Source of the DNA: Streptantibioticus silvisoli
GTDB lineage: Bacteria; Actinomycetota; Actinomycetes; Streptomycetales; Streptomycetaceae
Length of the DNA stretch: 64,000 nt
Assembly: GCF_027947535.2 (NCBI RefSeq)
Contig: NZ_JAAGKO020000014.1
Coordinates: 1-64,000 of the forward strand
Direction of reading: 5' to 3'
Shown: positions 26,316 to 35,365 of the stretch, one piece after another
Layout: every line of letters starts with the position of its first letter
Numbering within the stretch: the first letter of the stretch is position 1
Made by a program: the position numbers and the translations under genes
The notes under the pieces: generated by a model
Database searches by the model: none
Told to the model about the DNA's origin: nothing
The model's input: the letters and a program-made list of their open reading frames with translations, nothing else

Positions 26316-27035
26316 TCAGGAGCCGTCCATGTGGTGCCACCAGGTGATGCCTTCGCCGATCTGGGTGAAGCCGCAGGTGCTGTAGAGCAGCTTCCCCTGG
26401 GGTGTCGCGTTGAGGACGGCGTCGGTCGCGCCCCGCTGTCGGGCCGCGGTGCACACGGTGGTCAGAAGGGCGGTTCCCAGGCCGTGGCGCCGGAAGCGCG
26501 GCCAGACCGCCATGTCGAAGACGCCGGCGAGCTGTTCGTCGCGGAACGACCAGGCGCGGCCGGCGAAGCGGCCCGTTCTCCGGGTGTGCGCGGCGGCGTA
26601 CCAGCAGCGGTCCGGTTGAGCGCGGGCGAGGGCGAACTGGTCCCGGTAACACGGGTCGTACTGCTCGTAGTCCAGGCTGTCGTACTCAAGACGGACGCGG
26701 TCGTCACGAGGTGGTGGGACGTCGGCAAGCCGTGCGGTCATCCACCACGGCGACCAGCCTCTGGTGAATCCGGCCCGCGCGAGCGCACTCGCGTCCACGT
26801 CCACATCGAGCCATGCCCCGATGATGTCGCGGCCCAGATCACGGGCGTGGTCGACACCTCGACGGACTGCCGCCTCGGTGAGTTTCGAGGGAAACATCAG
26901 GTTCAGCCCGTCCGGGCCGTCCGTCCACAGCAGTCCGTCATCACGCCAGACCCTGCCGCCCAGCGTCTCCGCCCGGGTCCGGAACCAATTCGTCTGCACC
27001 CGTTCGCAGTCCGCGACAGTCACCATGAGTGCCAT
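26316..27035 (-). CDS. GNAT-family N-acetyltransferase
   Basis: A 239-aa protein with a C-terminal GNAT domain: the acetyl-CoA loop RFRRHGLGTALL (R/Q-x-x-G-x-G/A type) at about 160-172 followed by the typical ARQRGATDAVLNATPQGKLLYSTCGFTQIGE ending. The N-terminal 110 residues contain a second, degenerate GNAT-like half (NLMFPSKLTEAAVRRGVDHARDLG). Start ATG 27035 has GGGGAAAG at the better distance; ATG 27026 is possible. Substrate unknown. Monocistronic. Confidence 0.88.
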   Translation of the reverse strand: MALMVTVADCERVQTNWFRTRAETLGGRVWRDDGLLWTDGPDGLNLMFPSKLTEAAVRRGVDHARDLGRDIIGAWLDVDVDASALARAGFTRGWSPWWMTARLADVPPPRDDRVRLEYDSLDYEQYDPCYRDQFALARAQPDRCWYAAAHTRRTGRFAGRAWSFRDEQLAGVFDMAVWPRFRRHGLGTALLTTVCTAARQRGATDAVLNATPQGKLLYSTCGFTQIGEGITWWHHMDGS

Positions 27036-27117
27036 CTTTCCCCAGGCCCTCCGAGCGAGCACCACACGCCTGCGCGTGACGGGGGAGGGCGGGTTGCCGA
27101 AAGCCTGAGCTTGTCCC

Positions 27118-27240
27118 GTGAACTTCCTCCTGGGAGATGTCGCCCGCGCCGGTCGCGGGTTCGTCCAGCTGCCCGTATATCCGGAGGCGGTACGACTGCG
27201 GGTCTTCGCCGACGCGTACGGTCTCCGGGAGTCCGAACGC
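27118..27240 (+). pseudogene. Fragment resembling the C-terminus of a phosphotransferase (APH family)
   Basis: A short frame with good third-position bias reads GRGFVQLPVYPEAVRLRVFADAYGL. In APH-family proteins the region after the Mg-binding motif has RFVPL...RLRLFADAYGL, and the match is close. No catalytic loop remains upstream. Probably residual debris from a lost gene. Confidence 0.3.
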
Positions 27241-27727
27241 CCTCGGCCCGTCGCGCCGCCGGGGCGCCGTACGTCTTTCCCTGCGCGACCGCCCGCGTGA
27301 CCAGGCGGCCCAGGTGTCCGGCCCTGGGCGAGGCCCCGGGCTGACGCGCCGCCGACCCCGCCACCGCTGCCAGGCAGCGCCCATGCCGCTCCGTCCGGCC
27401 CGCCGACCGTCCCCGCCCCGACCGGCGGCAACGCGGCGGTGCCGCCCCGGGGCGTCTTCGCCCGGCGCCGGTCTGCCGCTGCGCGCGGGACGGGTCGGGA
27501 TCGGCGGCGGAAGCCGTTCCCGTTCCGGAACGCCGACTCGGCCAGGGGCAAGAGGCGTTGTTGACGAAACTCGACGCGTCCCAAGTCTTGACGGACATGT
27601 GACAACGGGCCACGATGACCATAAAAATTCTGACATCGTTGTCATCCACCTGGTGAACAGGGGCGCCTCCGGACGTCCTCGGCACCGCGTCGTGATGGTG
27701 ACGCCGGATCTGTCGAGGAGCCCATCG
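27241..27727. other. Upstream region of the GH92 gene
   Basis: About 490 bases with no supported gene. It carries an AT-rich segment (27590-27660) with the LacI-type operator at 27631 and a related half site TGACAACG at 27600, so the alpha-mannosidase promoter is probably here. Confidence 0.5.
27631..27644. promoter_or_regulatory. LacI-family type operator upstream of GH92 gene
   Basis: TGACATCGTTGTCA is a 14-base palindrome with one mismatched pair and a central CG, the layout of LacI/GalR-family operators in actinomycetes (ideal TGACAACGTTGTCA). It is 84 bases before the GH92 start. No LacI-type gene is in the window, so control would be from elsewhere. Confidence 0.6.
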
Positions 27728-30700
27728 GTGAAGCGGAGACAACGGCAGGGGATCGGCCGCTGGCCGGCCCTGACCGTGCTGACTGCGGCAAGTACCCTCA
27801 TGCTCACCGGATTCGCCCAGGCGAGCCCGGTGAGCCCGAGCGTCAGCGCATCCCCCAACCCCGGCGCCAGTGCGTCGCCGAGCCCGAGCGCCTCCGCCGG
27901 CGCTTCCCGCACCGCGGGGAAGGCACCGGCCGCCGGAAAGCCGGGCGGCACCTGCACGGTGACCGGCACCGGCCATCTCGCCGACTGCCAGAAGCCCGTC
28001 GCCAAGGCCGCGCTCCCGGCCGGCGCCAGGAACACCGGCACCCTGGACCGGCCCGTCACGGACCTGGCGTCCCTGGTGGACACCCGCACCTGGACCACCG
28101 GCGGCGGCAACACCTTCCCGGGCGCCGAAGTGCCCTACGGGATGGTGCAGTGGTCCCCCGACACACTGCCCGACCGCAACGCGGGCGGCGGTTACAGCTA
28201 CACCGACACCTCGCTCACCGGATACAGCCTCGACCACGTTTCCGGGCCGGGCTGCGGTGCCGCGGGCGACGTGCCGATCCTGCCCGTCACCTCGGCCCTC
28301 CCCTCCGGGAGCGACCCGAACAGCGTGACCACCGCCTTCAGCCACACCGGCGAGACGGCACAGGCGGGTTACTACTCCGCGCAGAGCAACGGGTCGGACC
28401 ACCCGGTCACTTCGGAGTTCACCGCGGCCGAGCACAGCTCGATGGGCCGGTTCACCTTCCCCAAGGGCAGTGACGCGGGCTTCGACATCAAGCTCCAGGA
28501 CAGCCAGACGACCGTCACCGCCGACACCGCGCAGGTCGTCGGGAACGACGAGGTCACCGGCTCGGTCACCACCGGCGACTTCTGCGGCGAGTCGGAGAAC
28601 GACGGACAGTCCCAGCTGTACACGGTCTACTTCGACATCAAGTTCGACCAGCCGTTCGCCTCGTCCCAGGTGATCACGGCCTCCGGCAAGACCAGCCCGT
28701 CCGCCGTCTACGTCGGCTTCGACATCACGTCGAACCCGGTCGTACAGGCCAAGGTCGGCATCTCCTACGTGAGCGCCGCCAACGCCCGGCTCAACTGGCA
28801 GACCGACAACGCCGGTTGGAACTTCGCGACGGTCGAGGCCGCGGCCCGCAGGACCTGGAACGGACTGCTCGGCAGGATCAAGGTCTCGGGCGACACCTAC
28901 GCCAAGACCCAGCAGTTCTACAGCATGCTGTACAAGGACTTCATCGACCCCAACGTCACCAGCGACGTCAACGGCCAGTTCATGGGCTCCGACGACAAGG
29001 TGCACTCGCTGGCCGCGGGGCAGAAGAACCAGTACGGCATGTACTCCGGGTGGGACATCTACCACACCACCGCCCAACTCCAGGCGATGCTCGACCCGTC
29101 GGCCGCCTCCGACCAGGCGCAGTCGCAGGTCAACTACTACGCGGAGGACAGCCTCTTCCAGCAGTGGGGCTACCTCCAGGACAACAACTACGTGATGGTC
29201 GGCGACCCCGAGGACGCGATCCTCTCCGACTACTACGCCTTCGGCGCCCACGGGTTCGACACCAAGCAGGCGCTGGCCGACATGGTCAAGGAAGCCACCA
29301 CCGTCAACGACGCGCGGCCCGGCGAGGCCCTTGAGCAGAAGTACGGCTACCTGCCCGAGGACGGGTCCTACGGCTGCTGCAACGCGCACGGTGTCATCGC
29401 CACCCAACTGGAGGACGACATCGCGGACTTCGCGCTGTCCGACTTCGCGAAGTCGCTCGGCGACAACAGCGACGCCGCCATGCTCAAGGCGCGCGCCAAC
29501 AACTGGGAGAACACCTTCGACCCGAACAACGGCCTGCTGAACGCGCGTTACGCGAACGGCCAGTTCGAGCCGGGCATCACCGAGACCACCCAGCAGGACA
29601 ACGAGCCGGACTACGTCGAGGGCGACGCCTACGAGTACCTGTGGGAGGTGCCCAACGACTACCCGACCCTGTTCAACCTGCTCGGCGGCCCCTCCAAGGT
29701 CGTGCCCGCGCTGGAGAAGTACCTCTCCCAGCCGAACGCGAGCGGCGTCTACGCCGAGATCGCCAACGAGTTCGACCTCGGTGAGCAGTACGCGCCCTAC
29801 TACGCCGGCGACCCGGCCGCGGCGCAGACGGCCATCCACACCATCGAGACCACCGTCTACCAGCCCGGTCCCAGCGGCCTGGCCAACAACGACGACCTCG
29901 GCGCGATGAGCGCCACCGACATCTGGCAGCAGCTCGGCCTCTACCCGGAGAACCCGGGCAGCGACACCCTGCTGCTGAGCACGCCCGGGTTCGCGCACGA
30001 GCAGGTCTCCCTGCCCAACGGCAGGACGATCACCATCAACGCGCCGGGCGCCAACACCGAGTACTACGCCAAGTCGCTGCGGATCAACGGCGTGCCGGAC
30101 CAGAAGCTGGCCACCAGCTACACCAAGCTGAGCAAGGGCGCGAACCTCGACTGGACGCTGAGCGCGAAGCCGACCAGCTGGGGCACCTCGCGGCACGACG
30201 CCCCGCCGTCCGACACCGCCGGCACCACGGCCACGGTGGGCTACCTGACCGACCAGACCGCGATGGTCGCGCCGGGCAAGTCCGGCACGATCACGGTCGG
30301 GGCCGACAACGCCACCGACAAGCCGCAGAAGGTCGCGATGAGCATCGCGGCGCCGGCCGGGGTCACGATCACGCCGGGTTCGGCCACGATCGAGGTCCCG
30401 CCGCACGCCACGGCCACCACGAAGCTGACGGTCTCGGCGGGCGCGGACACCACGCAGAACTTCTACAGCGCGCCCGTCACCTTGACCACGAAGAGCACCG
30501 GCGCCACGCAGAAGCTGAACCAGACCGTCCTGGTCGCCGCTCCCGGCAGCCTGTTGTCGACGTTCGACAGCGTGGGCATCTCGGACAGCAGCGACGAGGC
30601 CGCCGCGGACATCGACGGCGACGGCGACAGCTACTCCGCGGCCGCCCTGGCCGCGGACGGGTTCACCGCCGGGAAGGACGTCACGGTGGACGGGGTGACC

Positions 30701-32014
30701 TTCACCTGGCCGCTGCCGGCCGGCGGACTCCCGGACAACACCGTCCCCGACGGGCAGACGCTCACGCTGAACGCGCCGGCCGGAACGCAGAGGCTGGCGT
30801 TCCTCGGCTCCGCGACCGGCGGCCCGGTGTCCGGACCCGCCACGCTGCACTACTCCGACGGCAGCACCGCCACCTACTACCTGGGGCTCAGCGACTGGAC
30901 GCTGAACGCCGGCAGCAGCAAGCCGTCGTACGGCAACAAGGTCGCGGCCACGACGACCTACCGCAACTGCCCTTCGTGCACGGGCGGCCAGCAGTCGGTG
31001 GCCACCGACATCTTCTACACGGCGCTGCCGGTCGACTCCGCCAAGACGCTCACCGGCGTCACCCTGCCGAGCGGCACGGGCGGCGGACAGGAGCACATCT
31101 TCTCCGTCGGCACCTCCACCACCGCGGCGACCGGCCCGGTCGCCACCTCGCTCAGCACCGGCAGCGCCAAGGCCGGCGAGCAGGTGACGATCCACGGTTC
31201 CGGCTTCGGCTCCTCGCAGGGCAACGGCTACGTGGCCTTCAGCGACAACGGGACGAGCTGGGGCTCGCCGGGCAACACGGCGACGTTCACCGTCGACAGT
31301 TGGAGCGACACGGCCGTCACCTTCACCGTGCCGACCCCCAGCGGGACGGACAACAAGTTCCAGGTCTGGGCGGGTACCCCCGCCTCGGTCGGCGTGGTCG
31401 ACAACTCCGGTGACGTCTCCGACAGTCCCGAACTGCAGATCACGCCGACCGCCGACCCGGCCGACTACTACGACAACGTCGGCATCACCGACGACAGCGA
31501 CACGTCGTGCGCTGACTTCGACGGCCTCGGGTACAGCTACTCGGCGCAGGCCCTGTCGGCGGCCGGTCTGACACCCGGCGGCACGGTCACCAGCGACGGG
31601 CTCACGTACACCTGGCCCAAGGCCGCCTCGTGCAAGAACGACGACATCCTGGCCGCCGGACAGACGATCCTGGTCAACGGAACGGCCGGGGCGAGCAAGC
31701 TCGGCCTGCTGGAGTCGTCCTCGAACGGCTCGACGTCCGGACCGGTCACCGTCACCTACACCGACGGCACGTCGACGACCCGGACCGTGTCCTCCAGTGA
31801 CTGGGCCGGAAGCGCGGGGCCGGACGAGACGGCGGTCGCCACGATGAGCTACCGCAACGCGAGCGGCGCCGGGTCCCAGGCGATCACGATGTACGTGTAC
31901 GCCACCACCGTTCCGATCGACCCGACCAGGACGGTGGCCTCGGTCACCTTCCCGGACGTCAGCGCCACGGTCGCGAACAGCGCCATGCACGTCTTCGCCC
32001 TGACCACCGGCTGA
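27728..32014 (+). CDS. Secreted GH92 alpha-mannosidase-like enzyme with C-terminal accessory domains
   Basis: A 1428-aa exported protein. GTG 27728 follows GAGGAG at 7 bases. Order: signal peptide about 1-35 (KRRQRQGIGRWPALTVLTAAS), Ser/Pro-rich linker, GH92 N-domain and catalytic (alpha/alpha)6 domain from about 100 to 800 with family blocks TFPGAEVPYGMVQWSPDT, GMYSGWDIYH, LPEDGSYGCCNAHGV and ANNDDLGAMSATDIWQQLGLYP, an NPCBM-associated/NEW3 beta domain at about 835-935, then a duplicated beta domain (about 938-1130 and 1241-1428; SVGISDSSDE... and NVGITDDSDT...) separated by an IPT/TIG domain (about 1135-1237). GH92 enzymes are calcium-dependent exo-alpha-mannosidases acting on N-glycans or mannans. 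Codes for extracellular mannose scavenging; likely induced through the LacI-type operator upstream. Confidence 0.95.
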   Translation: MKRRQRQGIGRWPALTVLTAASTLMLTGFAQASPVSPSVSASPNPGASASPSPSASAGASRTAGKAPAAGKPGGTCTVTGTGHLADCQKPVAKAALPAGARNTGTLDRPVTDLASLVDTRTWTTGGGNTFPGAEVPYGMVQWSPDTLPDRNAGGGYSYTDTSLTGYSLDHVSGPGCGAAGDVPILPVTSALPSGSDPNSVTTAFSHTGETAQAGYYSAQSNGSDHPVTSEFTAAEHSSMGRFTFPKGSDAGFDIKLQDSQTTVTADTAQVVGNDEVTGSVTTGDFCGESENDGQSQLYTVYFDIKFDQPFASSQVITASGKTSPSAVYVGFDITSNPVVQAKVGISYVSAANARLNWQTDNAGWNFATVEAAARRTWNGLLGRIKVSGDTYAKTQQFYSMLYKDFIDPNVTSDVNGQFMGSDDKVHSLAAGQKNQYGMYSGWDIYHTTAQLQAMLDPSAASDQAQSQVNYYAEDSLFQQWGYLQDNNYVMVGDPEDAILSDYYAFGAHGFDTKQALADMVKEATTVNDARPGEALEQKYGYLPEDGSYGCCNAHGVIATQLEDDIADFALSDFAKSLGDNSDAAMLKARANNWENTFDPNNGLLNARYANGQFEPGITETTQQDNEPDYVEGDAYEYLWEVPNDYPTLFNLLGGPSKVVPALEKYLSQPNASGVYAEIANEFDLGEQYAPYYAGDPAAAQTAIHTIETTVYQPGPSGLANNDDLGAMSATDIWQQLGLYPENPGSDTLLLSTPGFAHEQVSLPNGRTITINAPGANTEYYAKSLRINGVPDQKLATSYTKLSKGANLDWTLSAKPTSWGTSRHDAPPSDTAGTTATVGYLTDQTAMVAPGKSGTITVGADNATDKPQKVAMSIAAPAGVTITPGSATIEVPPHATATTKLTVSAGADTTQNFYSAPVTLTTKSTGATQKLNQTVLVAAPGSLLSTFDSVGISDSSDEAAADIDGDGDSYSAAALAADGFTAGKDVTVDGVTFTWPLPAGGLPDNTVPDGQTLTLNAPAGTQRLAFLGSATGGPVSGPATLHYSDGSTATYYLGLSDWTLNAGSSKPSYGNKVAATTTYRNCPSCTGGQQSVATDIFYTALPVDSAKTLTGVTLPSGTGGGQEHIFSVGTSTTAATGPVATSLSTGSAKAGEQVTIHGSGFGSSQGNGYVAFSDNGTSWGSPGNTATFTVDSWSDTAVTFTVPTPSGTDNKFQVWAGTPASVGVVDNSGDVSDSPELQITPTADPADYYDNVGITDDSDTSCADFDGLGYSYSAQALSAAGLTPGGTVTSDGLTYTWPKAASCKNDDILAAGQTILVNGTAGASKLGLLESSSNGSTSGPVTVTYTDGTSTTRTVSSSDWAGSAGPDETAVATMSYRNASGAGSQAITMYVYATTVPIDPTRTVASVTFPDVSATVANSAMHVFALTTG

Positions 32015-32027
32015 CCCGTCAGCCACC

Positions 32028-32065
32028 GAGCCCGCCCGCCGGCGATCCTGTCGGCGGGCGGGCTC
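32028..32065. terminator. Hairpin terminator after GH92 gene
   Basis: Perfect 14-bp stem GAGCCCGCCCGCCG / CGGCGGGCGGGCTC with a 10-nt loop, 14 bases after the stop. Confidence 0.9.
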
Positions 32066-32588
32066 CTGTCGTGTCCGGCCGGCAGGACCGCACGCGGTGC
32101 CCGCGCTGCCCGGTGCCGATGCCGGGCGGACCAGCATCCGCCGCCGCGCCGGCGCCCTTCGCCGCGTCACCGGCGTTCGCCCGACGGGGTGGACGAGCCC
32201 GCGTGCCACCGGTTCGAGGCACCCGGCCGACCCGCTCGGCGAGGCCGACCACCGCCGAACCGCCGAACCGCCGACCACGGCCTCCCGCAGCTCTGTCCAC
32301 CGCTCACGGTCCTCCGGCCTCCCTCACGTCCAGCGACCGCTCCGGCGTCCACACCGCCGCGGCCGGGCCGTACGCCTGCCGCGACCTGCACCGTGAGCTA
32401 CCGCACCGGATGCTCGCGGCCCCGGCCCGGGTGTCCTGCGCCCGGCAGTTCATGCTCACCTCGGAGGTCGACCGCCCCTCGCGGCCCCGGCCGGCCGGAT
32501 TTTCGACCACACCGTGAGTCCGGCGACGTCCGGGCAGCCACCCGCACCCAGGTGGCCGAACACGTCTGACACACCAGGGGAGAACACC
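32066..32588. other. Intergenic region, no gene seen
   Basis: About 520 bases. Open frames on both strands are Arg/Pro-rich and unbiased. Contains the leader of the NmrA-like gene. Confidence 0.4.
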
Positions 32589-33515
32589 ATGACCCACGTC
32601 CTCGTCGTCGGCGGCACCGGAGCCATGGGCCGCCACGTGGTCCAGCACCTGCTGGCCACCACCGACGCCACCATCACCGTTCCCACCCGTCATCCGGAGT
32701 CCGCCCACGCCACCGAACTCGCCGCGACCGCACCCGGCCGCGTGCGACTGGTCCGCTCCGACCCGGCGGCCCTCGAGGCCCTGATGGGGCAGGCCGACCG
32801 CGTGTTCGCCAACACGGACTTCTTCGCCACGGGCAGCGCCGTGGGGGAGTACCGGGAAGGGCTGCGCCTGCTGGCCGCCGCGGAGCGGGCCGGCGTGGAG
32901 CGTTTCATCTGGTCCTCGCTGGACAGCGCGGTGACCCTGACCGGCCACCCCGTCCCGCACTTCGACAGCAAAGCCGCCGTCACCGCCCACATCCACCTGA
33001 TGCGGTCGGAGGAGATGCTCCGCAAGGACACCGACGGCTGGTACACGCACCACGTGTCGGTGCTGACCACGGCGCCGTACTTCGAGAACCTGCGGGACCG
33101 GCTCACCCCCCGCCCCGACGGCCGCGGCGGCCTGACCTTCAAGCTCCCCCTCGGCACCGCCCGCTACCCGCTCGTCGCCCTCGACGACATCGCCTGGTTC
33201 GCCGGCCACATGTTCGACAACTGGCAGTCCTGGGGCGCCCGCGACCTCGCGGTGATCGGCGACAGCCTCACCGGCGACGAGATCGCCGCTGCCTTCACCA
33301 AGGTCACGGGCACCCCCAGCACCTACGTCCCGATGTCGCACGACGAACTGAACGCCGCCGTCCCCGACTTCGGCCACGACTACGCGGCGATGTTCCAGTT
33401 CTTCGCCGACCGTGACCTCTACACCCGCGACCGCGACATCAACCTCCTACGCCGCCTGCACCCCGGCGTGATGACCTTCCAGGACTGGCTGCGCCGTACC
33501 GGATGGACGCGATGA
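32589..33515 (+). CDS. NmrA-like NAD(P)-binding protein
   Basis: A 308-aa protein of the atypical SDR/NmrA group. N-terminal G-G-T-G-A-M-G dinucleotide motif at residues 8-14, RFIWSSLDSAV at the end of strand 5, and ALDDIAWFAGHMFDN in the later part. The SDR catalytic Tyr-Lys pair is not evident, as in NmrA proteins, which sense redox state or act as reductases. ATG 32589 follows GGGGAGAAC. Monocistronic by context. Confidence 0.88.
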   Translation: MTHVLVVGGTGAMGRHVVQHLLATTDATITVPTRHPESAHATELAATAPGRVRLVRSDPAALEALMGQADRVFANTDFFATGSAVGEYREGLRLLAAAERAGVERFIWSSLDSAVTLTGHPVPHFDSKAAVTAHIHLMRSEEMLRKDTDGWYTHHVSVLTTAPYFENLRDRLTPRPDGRGGLTFKLPLGTARYPLVALDDIAWFAGHMFDNWQSWGARDLAVIGDSLTGDEIAAAFTKVTGTPSTYVPMSHDELNAAVPDFGHDYAAMFQFFADRDLYTRDRDINLLRRLHPGVMTFQDWLRRTGWTR

Positions 33516-33859
33516 CCACCCCCTGAGGAATCGCGGCACAGGCACTGCTTCGGGAGCCGCTCCGGGCAGCGGGGACAGTGCGGATCGCTGGATTGCTCGT
33601 GCCGCACTGCCCCGGAAGGTCTGCCGGCGACAGCCCGGGACCGGGCAGACCAGGCGTCGCACCCGGACGGTGACCACGACCCGCGCCCGTCTCCGTGCCG
33701 CCGCGGGCCGAAGACCGCACCGGAACAGCAACCGGAACAGCGATGGGCACTCCGGCGGCAGTTGACCTTGGACCCCTGGCCGCCGGAACGCCCGCGCCGC
33801 AAGACTGGTCGGCGACGGAGGCCGACCAGCGCCTCCCGCACGACCAGGGAGTCAAGACC
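33516..33859. other. Intergenic region, no gene seen
   Basis: About 340 bases without a biased frame; leader of the secreted protein gene that follows. Confidence 0.4.
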
Positions 33860-34234
33860 ATGAGACGCTCACGCCGCGCCGCCGCTGCCGCCATCGCCCT
33901 GGGCCTCGCCGCAGGCGTCACCGTGCTCGCCGCACCCGCCGCGAGCGCCGCGACGGCCGTCAGCTGCTCGTCCGCCCAGGAGGCCGCCGTCGGCTCGGCC
34001 GACAACCGCTCCACCGCGATGACCACCTCCACCACGGCGTGTCCCGGGTGGGTGGACAACGGTGGTCCCTACACCTTCAGCATCAGCCAGGTCACCATCG
34101 TGGTCACGATCCTGCGCCCCGGCCAGCCCCCGCAGTACCTGCCGCTCACCCTCGACAACGAGGTCGCCACCTGCCAGACCGTCGCCGTCTCCGGCACCAA
34201 AATCAACGCCGGCGGCTGCACCTACAGCCCCTGA
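33860..34234 (+). CDS. Small secreted protein of unknown function
   Basis: A 124-aa protein with an Arg-rich signal peptide (MRRSRRAAAAAIALGLAAG..., cleavage after ASA at about 34). The mature 90 residues have four cysteines (AVSCSS, TTACPG, VATCQT, GGCTYSP) that could form two disulfides around a beta core (YTFSISQVTIVVTIL). ATG 33860 follows CCAGGGAG. No family recognised; likely surface or extracellular. Confidence 0.8.
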   Translation: MRRSRRAAAAAIALGLAAGVTVLAAPAASAATAVSCSSAQEAAVGSADNRSTAMTTSTTACPGWVDNGGPYTFSISQVTIVVTILRPGQPPQYLPLTLDNEVATCQTVAVSGTKINAGGCTYSP

Positions 34235-34692
34235 TCGTCCGGCGCCCTTGCCGCCGTGCCGGTCACACCGCGTCCGTCGCCGCACCTGTCGCGCCCCTGT
34301 CGCACCGCGGCGGCACCGGCCCGTCGGACCGTCGGGCCGACAGGGCGCGGTCCGGGCTCGGCCGGGGCTGTTGGGGGTCAGACAGGGACCCTTGATGGCG
34401 ACGGCGTGCGGTGCTTGGCCGTGCTGTCCCGTGCCCCTGCCCCTGCCCCGCCTTGACGTTCAGTGGCTCGCCCAGATCCGCCGGACGCGACCCGGTGGTG
34501 CCGCGTCGGTAGACCAGTGGACGGACATCGGCCGAGCGGGCTGCGGCGTACCGTCCACGGAACGGGCCCGGCCGGAGCCGGCTGCCCGGTGCGTCAGTCC
34601 CGGCCGCCGCTCTACCGGCGCCGCGTCAGCAACCCCCGCGCGCCGCGTGGTTCACGCTCGCGGTCCCGCCCCGCGTACGTGCCGAGCGCCGC
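34235..34692. other. Intergenic region, no gene seen
   Basis: About 460 bases between two convergent genes. Frames are unbiased; no clear hairpin terminator was found. Confidence 0.4.
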
Positions 34693-35286
34693 TCATGCCT
34701 CGGCGGACGCGCCCGTCGCCGCCGCGATCAGGGCGGCCGCCGCGGCGTGGGAGGCCGCGGCCGCCGTGGAGTCGTGGTCCATCAGGGCGGAGATGCCGGC
34801 GCCGTCGTAGAGGAGCTGGAGCTGGTGGCCCAGGGTGCCGGGGTCGGCGGCGCCGGCCTCGGCGGCGAGGCGGGTGAAGAGTTCGCGCATCCAGCCGCGG
34901 AAGGCGTCCGCCGCTTCCTGGACCAGCCCGCCGGGGTTGGCCTCGGCGCCGGTGCGGATGAAGGCGCAGCCGTGGAAGTCGGGCCGGTCGAACTGCCGCC
35001 CCTGGGACTCGAAGACCGCCAGCATCTGCTCGCGGGGCGTGTCGCGCTCTGCGACGGCCCGGGTGATCCGGTCGGCGGTGCCCGCCTGCCGGATGTCGAG
35101 GTACGCCCGGACGAGCTGCTCCTTGCCGCCGAAGGTGTTGTACAGCGACGCCTTGGCCACGCCCGCGTGCTCGATGACGCGGTCGATCCCGACGCTCTGC
35201 ACGCCCTCGGCGTAGAACAGCTCGTTCGCGGCGGCGAGCAGGCGCTCACGCGCCGACGGCTTCGCTGCGCTCCGGACACTCGCCAT
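34693..35286 (-). CDS. TetR-family regulator of the adjacent MFS exporter
   Basis: A 197-aa TetR repressor (SARERLLAAANELFYAEGVQSVGIDRVIEHAGVAKASLYNTFGGKEQLV) with a ligand domain containing HGCAFIRTGAEANPGG, typical of the group next to efflux pumps. ATG 35286 follows AAAGGAG; a GTG at 35295 is possible. GACAGATCTGTC lies 16 bases upstream of the start, and the same TAGAC/GTCTA motif sits before the MFS gene, so it likely represses both. It is transcribed in the same direction as the MFS gene, 79 bases downstream of it. Confidence 0.92.
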   Translation of the reverse strand: MASVRSAAKPSARERLLAAANELFYAEGVQSVGIDRVIEHAGVAKASLYNTFGGKEQLVRAYLDIRQAGTADRITRAVAERDTPREQMLAVFESQGRQFDRPDFHGCAFIRTGAEANPGGLVQEAADAFRGWMRELFTRLAAEAGAADPGTLGHQLQLLYDGAGISALMDHDSTAAAASHAAAAALIAAATGASAEA

Positions 35287-35300
35287 GACGGCCACTCCTT

Positions 35301-35317
35301 TGGACAGATCTGTCTAC
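35301..35317. promoter_or_regulatory. TetR operator in front of the tetR gene
   Basis: TGGACAGATCTGTCTA has a perfect 12-base palindrome GACAGATCTGTC and matches the half sites TAGACAGA/TCTGTCTA present before the MFS gene. Confidence 0.75.
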
Positions 35318-35365
35318 ATTATGCCCCGGTCGCGCTCCTCCGGCCGAGTCCCCGCCGGAGCGCCC

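Noticed and set aside
27020-32278. 1752-aa open frame on the minus strand
   Set aside because: It is the antisense shadow of the GH92 gene; Gly/Arg/Val-rich text with no domains and no ribosome binding site.
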